Shown piece by piece: positions 7,171 to 13,294 of a stretch of 37,218 nucleotides of DNA. Numbering within the stretch: the first letter of the stretch is position 1; each line of letters begins with the position of its first letter. Origin of the DNA: a virus. Below the pieces are notes generated by a model, which was not told the origin of the DNA, did not search any database, and saw only the letters and a list, made by a program, of their open reading frames with translations. The stretch lies in IMG/VR virus record IMGVR_UViG_3300046163_000059, positions 1-37,218 of that record. One strand, given 5' to 3'. The translations under genes were made by a program, and so were the position numbers.

Positions 7171-8727
7171 ATGTCAGACGCAATTGTCAAGAACTTGAAC
7201 TTTGGTGACGAAGCCAGAGATCAAGTATTTAAAGGAATAGAAAAACTCACTAAAGCTGTTAGCTCCACGTTAGGAGCTAGCGGCAGATGTGTGATGTTAG
7301 AAGACGGAACTGGAAAACCAATAATAACAAAAGATGGTGTTACTGTAGCAGATTCAATAATACTGCTAGATCCAGTTGAAAATATGGGTGCAACGCTTTT
7401 AAAAGAAGCTGCACGTAAAACAGTGCAAGAAGCAGGTGACGGTACAACAACAGCTACCGTGCTGGCTCATTCAATACTAAAAGAAGCTTATAAAGTATCA
7501 GATAAAACAAACTCAAGAGAGTTGAAAGATGGTATAAATAAAGCAACTAAAAATGTTGTTAAGTTTCTAAAATCAATATCGGTTGATGTCAAAGGTGATA
7601 TGATAGATCAAATAGCTACTATATCAACAAACAATGACGCTGAGCTTGGTAAGATTATAGCTGATGCATTTAGATCAGTTGACAATACAGGTGTGGTTAT
7701 GATGGAAACAGCTTCAGATGGTAAAACATACGTTGAAGTTGTTGATGGTGTTCAATATGAAAAAGGACTTAAAAATTCACACTTTATAACTAACAAAGCA
7801 ACTAAGACTGCTGAGTTAGATAAACCGCTAGTGCTTTTATTAGAATCGCCAGTGGATACAATTAGACAAATACAGTCAGTGCTAGAGTATGTAATAAAAA
7901 ACAACAAACCTTTGCTGATTATCGGCGACTTAGAACAAGGTGTTTTATCGGCTCTGGCAATGAACAAAATGAAAGGTGCTATTAAAGTAAATGTTATTGA
8001 TGCTCCAACATACGGTATCAACAAACAACAAATGCTTCAAGACCTTTCACTTTTAACTGGTGCTACTATCATAAATGAAGATCTTGGAGATGATATGGAT
8101 ATGATACAACCAGAACACTTAGGGACTTGTATTAAGAGTGTAACCTCGCATGAAGACACTGTTTTGCAGGTTGATGAACCTAGCGAAGAAATACTAAGTG
8201 TTATAAAAGAATTAAAACAACAAGTGTTAGAAGAAAAAAATCCTAGCAAAGTTGTAAAGCTAGAAAAAAGATTAGCGATGCTATCAGCTAAAATAGCTAT
8301 AGTAAAAGTAGGTGCTAACTCTGAAATAGAATTAAAAGAAAAAACAGATAGAGTTGAAGACGCTATTTGTGCTACTAAAGCTGCTATTAAAGAAGGGATT
8401 GTTCCTGGTGGTGGTATTGCGTTACTAAATGCCTCTGAAAGAGTAAAAGCCAGTACATTAGGTGAAAAGCTCTTATTAAGCGCTATTACAGCGCCCTATA
8501 GAACTATTCTTGCAAATGCAGGAGTTGAAAATGTAGAATCTCCTTCTAGAAAAGGACAAGGCTACAATGTGGTTACAGGAAAAATGGTAAATATGACAAA
8601 GTCAGGTATTATAGATCCTTTGCTTGTCACCAAGAGCGCTCTTCAAAACGCAGCTTCCGTAGCGACTACGATTTTATCTACAGATTGTGTAATTAATAAT
8701 TTAAGAATTAATGAAGGCAATAGGTAG
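7171..8727 (+). CDS. groEL: phage chaperonin GroEL (Cpn60)
   Basis: The product folds proteins in an ATP-driven ring, presumably virion proteins. Aligned by eye with E. coli GroEL, it keeps the nucleotide site: ITKDGVTVA near residue 50, GDGTTTATVLA near 90, RVEDAICATKAA with the hydrolysis Asp, and the PGGGIALL and GIIDP blocks. It has 518 residues against about 548, lacking the C-terminal Gly-Gly-Met tail and a short equatorial loop. The P-loop-like TLGPKGR is TLGASGR here, and the peptide-binding segment GYLSPYF reads GLKNSHF, so substrate or partner specificity may differ. It has an A/T-only leader. Its last 17 bases overlap groES. Confidence 0.96.
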   Translation: MSDAIVKNLNFGDEARDQVFKGIEKLTKAVSSTLGASGRCVMLEDGTGKPIITKDGVTVADSIILLDPVENMGATLLKEAARKTVQEAGDGTTTATVLAHSILKEAYKVSDKTNSRELKDGINKATKNVVKFLKSISVDVKGDMIDQIATISTNNDAELGKIIADAFRSVDNTGVVMMETASDGKTYVEVVDGVQYEKGLKNSHFITNKATKTAELDKPLVLLLESPVDTIRQIQSVLEYVIKNNKPLLIIGDLEQGVLSALAMNKMKGAIKVNVIDAPTYGINKQQMLQDLSLLTGATIINEDLGDDMDMIQPEHLGTCIKSVTSHEDTVLQVDEPSEEILSVIKELKQQVLEEKNPSKVVKLEKRLAMLSAKIAIVKVGANSEIELKEKTDRVEDAICATKAAIKEGIVPGGGIALLNASERVKASTLGEKLLLSAITAPYRTILANAGVENVESPSRKGQGYNVVTGKMVNMTKSGIIDPLLVTKSALQNAASVATTILSTDCVINNLRINEGNR

Positions 8728-8971
8728 AAACATAATAATAAAAAAAGCTAAAGAAGGTACCACCAAGACAAAAGGTGGTCTTCTTTTAGCAGAAACACAT
8801 AGAGACGATATAAGATATGTAGAAGCAACAGTTGTTTCATCTGGAGATGAGATAGAAGCTTTAAAAGAAGGTAGTGTAATACTTTATGATAGGCATGCTG
8901 GACATAAAATTGAAGTTGAAAAAGAAACATATCACGTTATTAAAGTCGGTGATGTTGTAGTTGTATTATGA
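8711..8971 (+). CDS. groES: co-chaperonin GroES (Cpn10)
   Basis: This 86-residue protein has the Cpn10 layout: an N-terminal strand (AIGRNIIIKKAKE), a mobile loop TTKTKGGLLLAETHRDD carrying the hydrophobic GGLLL tripeptide region that docks on GroEL, then V-E-A-T-V-V-S-S-G-D and a C-terminal strand pair ending VIKVGDVVVVL. It is slightly shorter than the bacterial ~97 residues, and the roof loop is reduced. It overlaps groEL by 17 bases and lies downstream of it, opposite to the bacterial groES-groEL order. It should cap the phage GroEL and possibly the host one. Its stop overlaps the next start by four bases (ATGA). Confidence 0.9.
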   Translation: MKAIGRNIIIKKAKEGTTKTKGGLLLAETHRDDIRYVEATVVSSGDEIEALKEGSVILYDRHAGHKIEVEKETYHVIKVGDVVVVL

Positions 8972-9411
8972 GAAGGTTAGAGGCGGACGATATAAAAGAC
9001 CTCAATCTTATGAAACACTACAGAATCATAAGAAAATGGGCTTGTAGAAATAACGGTCTAAACGATGCAGATCTTGAGCTATTAATTTATTTAGACTGCT
9101 TAGATATGTTTAGAAAAAAAGACTTTCAAGATGGTAGTTACTCTTATAGCTGGGACAATCGTCGCTGGAACAGATTACTAAAACAAGGTTGGATAGTTGT
9201 TTGGAGACATAGAAATAGAACAACACAGAAATACCATATATATAAAACATCTATTAAATGCAAGCAGCTTATAAAGCGTGTTTACAGAATGATGTTAGGT
9301 AAAGAAGATATACCTACATCTGAAGCTAATAGTATAATTCGTGGTAATACATATACCGATAAAGTTTTAACAAAAGCAATATATAACGTCAATAAAGACA
9401 AATACAGATAA
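8968..9411 (+). CDS. winged-helix-like (MarR-type fold) putative DNA-binding protein
   Basis: This is a basic 147-residue protein. The N-terminal ~50 residues look like two or three helices (L-M-K-H-Y-R-I-I-R-K-W-A, then D-A-D-L-E-L-L-I-Y-L-D). Next come S-W-D-N-R-R-W-N-R-L-L-K-Q-G-W, resembling a recognition helix, and a beta wing rich in Arg (VVWRHRNRTTQKYHIYK). The layout resembles a single winged helix of the MarR type, but I cannot name a family. Its 4-base overlap with groES suggests coupled translation. It could regulate transcription of the late region, or be a virion component that only keeps the fold. Confidence 0.5.
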   Translation: MRRLEADDIKDLNLMKHYRIIRKWACRNNGLNDADLELLIYLDCLDMFRKKDFQDGSYSYSWDNRRWNRLLKQGWIVVWRHRNRTTQKYHIYKTSIKCKQLIKRVYRMMLGKEDIPTSEANSIIRGNTYTDKVLTKAIYNVNKDKYR

Positions 9412-9413
9412 TT

Positions 9414-9776
9414 ATGGCAAAATGCAAAAGCTGCGGATCACCTCTTTGTTCAGGTTGCTCGGCTGCACATATGAAATACGATTCACCGGCTAAACAAGTG
9501 GTAGATCCAACAATGCAACAGCAAATGATTCAACCAATGACTAATGTTCCACCAGCTGGTTCTAGCTTGGTTAATCCATTTGCACCAAGCGCTCAAGCTA
9601 CTGCTCAAGGTATTTATGGAACACAGCCAATGATGCAAAACGCAGCTGGCGCTCCATTTATGTACAAAGATGGTAGTCCATTAGAAGGCAACGCTTTTAT
9701 AGGTGCTAAAATGGCTGCTGAAAAAGCAGGTAAAGACACGTTTGAAGTAGGAGGTAAAACATTTCAAGTAAAATAA
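9414..9776 (+). CDS. small zinc-ribbon-like protein with SPxxQ motif
   Basis: This 120-residue protein has Cys at positions 4, 7, 12 and 15 (CxxC-x4-CxxC), a likely single metal site. It then carries SPAKQ at residues 24-28, a Gln/Met/Pro/Ala-rich low-complexity middle, and a C-terminal DTFEVGGKTFQVK strand pair. It starts two bases after the previous stop. The SPxxQ signature recurs in the genes at 9985 and 11197, suggesting a common binding partner. Function is unknown; the position between the chaperonin and packaging genes suggests an assembly or minor virion role. Confidence 0.6.
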   Translation: MAKCKSCGSPLCSGCSAAHMKYDSPAKQVVDPTMQQQMIQPMTNVPPAGSSLVNPFAPSAQATAQGIYGTQPMMQNAAGAPFMYKDGSPLEGNAFIGAKMAAEKAGKDTFEVGGKTFQVK

Positions 9777-9782
9777 TAAGAT

Positions 9783-9983
9783 ATGAAAAAAATAAAACAA
9801 CTAAAAGCAGAGTTATCGGGTCAAGTAGGTGAAGGAGCTATATGGGACGGCCCATTAAGCAAAGAAGGTTTTCCAATGGGTAAAGGTTCTAGCTCAGGTA
9901 AAAACGGACTAGAAGTATCTAAAGCGGAATGTGGTTGTGGTGGAAAAGGTCCAATTACTTCACGAGCTAAAGCATTTAAATAG
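9783..9983 (+). CDS. hypothetical 66-residue Gly/Ser-rich protein
   Basis: This small basic protein has a Gly- and Ser-rich middle (MGKGSSSGKNG) and a Cys-Gly-Cys-Gly-Gly element near the C terminus. It has no recognisable domain. It is spaced 6 bases after the previous gene, and its stop is one base before the next start, so it belongs to the same small-gene cluster. With few aromatic residues it is unlikely to form a stable globular domain alone. It may be an accessory protein or a short peptide that binds a larger virion component. Confidence 0.5.
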   Translation: MKKIKQLKAELSGQVGEGAIWDGPLSKEGFPMGKGSSSGKNGLEVSKAECGCGGKGPITSRAKAFK

Positions 9984-9984
9984 T

Positions 9985-10614
9985 ATGAGTTCTCCATTTG
10001 CACAAAAATTCATGGGTAAAAGACCTTTTTCCGATGAACAATACGAAAACCTTGCTAAGAAATACGCAAAGAAAGAAAAAGAGCAAAGTGTAGAAAATAA
10101 CGCGCCTGATTATGAAACAAGAATCAGGTTGCAAGAAGAGCTAGCTAAAGAGCTTGAGCAGAAAAAGCAAAAAGGTAGTTCTTCGCCTAATCAAATGTCT
10201 CCACTAAACCAAACTACAACATCAAAAAGTGGTAGTCCGTATGGTCAGTCATCTGGTTATGTGTCTATACAACCAGCGCTTCAAAATTTACACGCTAAAA
10301 TGCTAGATGATAAATATAAAGGAGAAGGTTTGATTAAGCATCTTAAAGACAAAAAAACAAATAAAAAGACTAAAGATTCTACTGCAAATTCTAATTCTGG
10401 GTCTAATGTTTCAAAGCCAACTGAAGATCTTAGTAAAAAAATAGATAAATATAATACTTTTCAAGATACTACTAGAGTTGCGTCTGTAGATGGTAATCTT
10501 ATGAGAATAGATGGAAAAGGTAACATGTATTCTATGAAATTTGACGAGTTAGGTAAAAAAGTTTTTGATATGGACGAAGTTTCTAAAGGCCTTAATAATA
10601 TTTTAAAGCGATAA
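9985..10614 (+). CDS. low-complexity virion-associated candidate with three SPxxQ motifs
   Basis: I place the start at the ATG one base after the previous stop. An in-frame ATG at 9931 would overlap the previous gene by 53 bases and is less likely. The 209-residue protein opens with SPFAQKFMGKRPF. It has a charged helical segment (residues 16-64), then a Ser/Gln/Thr-rich linker with SPLNQ (72-76) and SPYGQ (84-88), a Lys-rich stretch near 105-125, and a more ordered C terminus with VASVDGNLMRIDGKGNMYSM. Three SPxxQ motifs here, plus one in each of two neighbours, look like a repeated docking sequence. The molecular role is unknown. Confidence 0.6.
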   Translation: MSSPFAQKFMGKRPFSDEQYENLAKKYAKKEKEQSVENNAPDYETRIRLQEELAKELEQKKQKGSSSPNQMSPLNQTTTSKSGSPYGQSSGYVSIQPALQNLHAKMLDDKYKGEGLIKHLKDKKTNKKTKDSTANSNSGSNVSKPTEDLSKKIDKYNTFQDTTRVASVDGNLMRIDGKGNMYSMKFDELGKKVFDMDEVSKGLNNILKR

Positions 10615-10618
10615 CAAT

Positions 10619-10924
10619 ATGGCATTTAAAATAACTCCACCATATTCAATGGATAATACTCCAATTTACAAAGTAGATATGGAAGAAGGCGTTATGGGTA
10701 AAGCCAATAATAATGGATCTATAATATTAAATAAAGACTTGGATCCAGAGCAATGTGAAAAAGTTATTGCCCACGAAAAGATACATTTAGAACAAATGAA
10801 GCGTGGTGATTTAGATTACGACGATAACTATGTTTACTGGAAAGGTAAAAAATATTCAAGAGCGCAAATGAAAGAAGGTGCTAAAAACCTGCCTTGGGAA
10901 GCTGAGGCTTATAAAAGATCATAA
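10619..10924 (+). CDS. minimal HExxH zinc metallopeptidase-like protein
   Basis: This 101-residue protein carries HEKIH at residues 52-56, a zincin-type metal site. A candidate third ligand is Glu94 or Glu96 in LPWEAEAY. The preceding part (PPYSMDNTPIYKVDMEEGV, then NGSIILNKDL) gives the short strands expected in a minimal metallopeptidase. I recall the same pattern, including KGKKYSRAQMKEGAKNLPWEAEAY, in small proteins of uncultured marine phages. It could process scaffold or fibre proteins or act on the host wall at lysis; the sequence does not tell which. Its stop is followed directly by the next start. Confidence 0.75.
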   Translation: MAFKITPPYSMDNTPIYKVDMEEGVMGKANNNGSIILNKDLDPEQCEKVIAHEKIHLEQMKRGDLDYDDNYVYWKGKKYSRAQMKEGAKNLPWEAEAYKRS

Positions 10925-11131
10925 ATGAAAACATCTAAAAAAGGATATTTAAAAAACAGCCCTGATGTTAATAAACCTCAAAACATTATTGAAGGAGGTC
11001 ATATAACAATGAAAGGAGTTGACTTTAAAGTTCTTGGGGTAGATGATAGAGGTTATGCAAAGATAATGTATCCAGGTTATGACTATCATTTTCCGCACGC
11101 TAAATACGTTATTGAAACTCCTATAAAATAA
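10925..11131 (+). CDS. conserved 68-residue phage protein (ITMKGVxFxVLGVD family)
   Basis: After a basic N terminus with NSPDVNKPQN, the core reads GGHITMKGVDFKVLGVDDRG, then KIMYPGYDYHFPHAKYVIE. I recall similar short proteins (I-T-M-x-G-V-x-F-x-V-x-G-x-D ... M-x-P-G-x-x-Y-x-F-P) in several marine and gut phages, sometimes called structural, without a known function. The N-terminal SPDV resembles, but does not match, the SPxxQ motif of its neighbours. It abuts the metallopeptidase-like gene with no gap. It is probably a minor virion or decoration protein. Confidence 0.6.
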   Translation: MKTSKKGYLKNSPDVNKPQNIIEGGHITMKGVDFKVLGVDDRGYAKIMYPGYDYHFPHAKYVIETPIK

Positions 11132-11196
11132 TTAATAAAAATCTTACAAACCAATATTAAAACAATTTATAAAATAAACACTTAAAAACAAAAAAA

Positions 11197-11589
11197 ATGG
11201 CTTACAAACAAAAACCAGGAAGAAAAAACATGCCTAAAACTGGGCGGGGTATTGACGCACCTGTTTTAATGACAGGTTCACCCGCGCGGCAAAATGCTTT
11301 ACAAAAATTAAGAAACTTTGTAGAACCAGATTTGCCTGCTGACTATAGTGGTAATCGTTCTAATCAAATGTTTGATTATGATAACGATGGAGACACTATA
11401 TTTAACGATAGTAACAATGATGGCACAATGCTTAGTCGTGCAATTTCAAGTTTTTCAGGAGGCAGTAATCGCTCTGATGAGCAAGCGGGTAGAGCTAAAA
11501 GCACTCAACAGAATATAAATAATAGATTTAAAAAAGATATTAAAGAAAAAGGCTTTATTAAAGCAGTAAAAAATAATTTCAAATTTTAA
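11197..11589 (+). CDS. hypothetical protein with SPxxQ motif and EF-hand-like Asp loops
   Basis: This 130-residue basic protein starts MAYKQKPGRKNMPKTGRG and has SPARQ at residues 28-32. It then has DYDNDGDTIF followed by DSNNDGTM. Two closely spaced Asp/Asn-rich loops of the DxDxDG type resemble dockerin or EF-hand calcium loops, although flanking helices are not clear. The C terminus is Lys-rich and helical. It follows a 65-base A/T-rich gap, so it may start a new translational block, and its stop overlaps the next start by one base. It may be a structural protein that binds calcium during assembly. Confidence 0.5.
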   Translation: MAYKQKPGRKNMPKTGRGIDAPVLMTGSPARQNALQKLRNFVEPDLPADYSGNRSNQMFDYDNDGDTIFNDSNNDGTMLSRAISSFSGGSNRSDEQAGRAKSTQQNINNRFKKDIKEKGFIKAVKNNFKF

Positions 11590-11987
11590 TGAAAAAAATC
11601 TGGCAATGGCTAACCGGCAATGTAATTAAAGAAGTCGGAGACGTTATTGATAAGCTTACAACTACCAAAGAAGAAAAGTTAGAAGCACAGCGCCTTATTA
11701 CAGAAATTCTTGAGAAAGCCGACAAAGAGGCTCAAGAACAGGTTACAGCAAGATGGGAGTCAGATATGCAGTCTGATTCCTTCTTGTCTAAAAATATACG
11801 CCCAATGGTACTTATATACTTAACAGTTATATTTACTGTATGCGCGTTTTTCGATGGAAACATAGGAGAATTTAAAATAGCAGGAGAGTATATCCCAATA
11901 TTTCAAACATTATTAGTTACTGTTTACGGCGCTTATTTTGTGGGTAGAACATGGGAAAAAGCTAAAAGTATAAGTAATAATAAATAA
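11589..11987 (+). CDS. holin-like membrane protein (3TM/GTA holin family resemblance)
   Basis: This 132-residue protein has an N-terminal amphipathic part and a charged helical region (residues 20-62), followed by two hydrophobic segments, about residues 72-88 (MVLIYLTVIFTVCAFF) and 101-119 (PIFQTLLVTVYGAYFVG). It ends in GRTWEKAK. The N-I-R-P-M before the first segment and the TLL...YGAY-VGR-x-x-E-K ending match the holin family known from gene-transfer agents. It would permeabilise the inner membrane at lysis. No endolysin or spanin is adjacent, so an alternative membrane role remains possible. The start overlaps the previous stop (TAATG). Confidence 0.75.
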   Translation: MKKIWQWLTGNVIKEVGDVIDKLTTTKEEKLEAQRLITEILEKADKEAQEQVTARWESDMQSDSFLSKNIRPMVLIYLTVIFTVCAFFDGNIGEFKIAGEYIPIFQTLLVTVYGAYFVGRTWEKAKSISNNK

Positions 11988-12018
11988 AAGTTAAATAAAT
12001 TAAATTAAATAAAATCAA

Positions 12019-12261
12019 ATGGCAAAAATTACAGAAGAGCAGTTAAGCGAAATCGTTGAATTGCAAACTAAACTTAATGAAGTTATTTCAAGCATCGGAT
12101 TATTAGAAACTCAAAAACACGGGTTTTTACACGATGTAGCTGAAGTAAACAAGAAAATAGAAGAGTTTAAAATTAAACTAGAAAAAGAGTACGGAGCTAT
12201 TTCAGTAGATCTTAAAACTGGTGAGTATACGGAAGTAGAAAAAGATGGAAGCAGTAATTAG
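12019..12261 (+). CDS. small coiled-coil protein
   Basis: This 80-residue protein is nearly all helical with heptad-like Leu/Ile spacing from residue 5 to 57 (EEQLSEIVELQTKL..., NKKIEEFKIKLEKEYG), broken by a Gly-rich turn near the middle (QKHGFLHDV). It ends in a short strand, ISVDLKTGEYTEV. That suggests an antiparallel helical hairpin of prefoldin-like size, but it could also be a simple oligomerisation protein. It overlaps the next gene by 17 bases. I know of similar unnamed proteins in marine phages but no function. Confidence 0.5.
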   Translation: MAKITEEQLSEIVELQTKLNEVISSIGLLETQKHGFLHDVAEVNKKIEEFKIKLEKEYGAISVDLKTGEYTEVEKDGSSN

Positions 12262-12472
12262 AAAGATAAGTATTGGTTCTGATTACAAAAACGACGCAAT
12301 GCACTACTCTGTTGGTCAGCAAGTTTATGGTGGTCACGAAATAGCTTATATTTTATTTAAAGAAGAAGATACATCTTACAGTATTTACATTAAGAAAAAC
12401 AACGAGGTTTTACCTTGGAAAAAGTTTAATAAGAATATGGCTGTATCTATAGAATATGATTTAGAGTATTAA
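12245..12472 (+). CDS. hypothetical 75-residue conserved phage protein
   Basis: The sequence starts MEAVIRKISIGSDYKNDAMH, then Y-S-V-G-Q-Q-V-Y-G-G, and ends NKNMAVSIEYDLEY. It appears to be a small all-beta domain. I recall related unnamed proteins in uncultured aquatic phages next to packaging genes. No motif reveals a function. It overlaps the coiled-coil gene upstream by 17 bases and the next start by one base, so it is translationally embedded in the run of genes leading to terminase. Confidence 0.5.
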   Translation: MEAVIRKISIGSDYKNDAMHYSVGQQVYGGHEIAYILFKEEDTSYSIYIKKNNEVLPWKKFNKNMAVSIEYDLEY

Positions 12473-13074
12473 TGAATTGTTTATTCGACTTTATAGTAAA
12501 ACCAGTTGGGGAAAAATATAGTAACACAGTAAAAGTCGGGAACAAAGACTTAGTTGTTAATACTAAAATTGAAAACTGGAGATTTGTAAACAGATTAGCT
12601 GAGGTGGTACAAACTCCTTTAGCTTTTAGCGCTGGTATAAAAAAAGGGGATAAAGTTTTAATACATCAAAACGTTTTTAGAACTTTCTACAGTGTAAGAG
12701 GTGAAAAAAAGAAAAGTAGATCATTTCTAAGAGATGATCATCATCTTTGCTCTTTTGATCAAATATACCTTTATAACAATGGTATTTGGAACACCGTTGG
12801 TAACAGATGTTTCGTTCAGCCTGTTAAAGATAATAATGAACTAGAGAGTAAAAAAGAGCGTAGCCTTGTTGGCATATTAAAATATGGTAATAGCTCGTTA
12901 GAGGCTCTAGGAATAACTCCAGGTGACCTAATAGGGTTTACACCAAGTAGTGAATGGGAGTTTTTGGTTGACGGTGAACGTCTTTATTGTATGAAATCTA
13001 ATGATATTGTAATTAAATATGAGCGTAAAGGAAACGAAGAAAAATATAATCCAAGCTGGGCGCAAGGCAGTTGA
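12472..13074 (+). CDS. tandem GroES-like (Cpn10-fold) phage protein
   Basis: This 200-residue protein appears to contain two GroES-like halves. The first runs from FIVKPVG through VNRLAEVVQTP to GIKKGDKVLIHQNVFR and FDQIYLY. The second has LVGILKYG, then GITPGDLIGF and LYCMKSNDIVIKYE. In each half, a GD-x-V/I-x-h strand and a late D-I/Q-I strand fall as in Cpn10. Neither half shows the GGLLL mobile loop of the GroES at 8711, so it may not cap GroEL in the standard way. An alternative is a capsid-associated beta-barrel that shares the fold. It overlaps the next gene by 56 bases. Confidence 0.6.
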   Translation: MNCLFDFIVKPVGEKYSNTVKVGNKDLVVNTKIENWRFVNRLAEVVQTPLAFSAGIKKGDKVLIHQNVFRTFYSVRGEKKKSRSFLRDDHHLCSFDQIYLYNNGIWNTVGNRCFVQPVKDNNELESKKERSLVGILKYGNSSLEALGITPGDLIGFTPSSEWEFLVDGERLYCMKSNDIVIKYERKGNEEKYNPSWAQGS

Positions 13075-13294
13075 AGAGCTAATTAAAGTAGCTAAAGAAC
13101 CAATTGTAGATTCAGATGACGATATATCTGCTGACAGACTTAAAAACGCTGCAGCTACAAAAAAGCTAGCTATATTTGATGCTTTTGAGATACTTACTAG
13201 AATAGAAAACGAAGAAGAGTTATTAAACGATAAACCAAAAGAAGTTAAGAAACAAAAGACTTTTAAAGGTTTCGCTGAAGGAAGATCTAAGTAA
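13019..13294 (+). CDS. probable terminase small subunit
   Basis: This 91-residue, highly charged, mostly helical protein sits directly before terL and shares its last base with terL's first. Acidic residues cluster around 30-38 (DSDDDISADRL), followed by K-N-A-A-A-T-K-K-L-A-I-F-D-A-F-E-I-L, a long amphipathic helix. Small size, helical nature and position fit a TerS that binds the packaging site and regulates TerL. The N-terminal helix-turn-helix of classical TerS is not clear, so a TerL accessory protein is possible. The start lies inside the upstream gene, a 56-base overlap; the alternative would be a much shorter protein. Confidence 0.55.
   Translation: MSVKETKKNIIQAGRKAVEELIKVAKEPIVDSDDDISADRLKNAAATKKLAIFDAFEILTRIENEEELLNDKPKEVKKQKTFKGFAEGRSK

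Noticed and set aside
9931-9984. A longer N terminus for the gene at 9985
   Set aside because: The upstream ATG would overlap the previous gene by 53 bases. The ATG at 9985 is one base after that gene's stop and gives the SPFAQ start that fits its neighbours.
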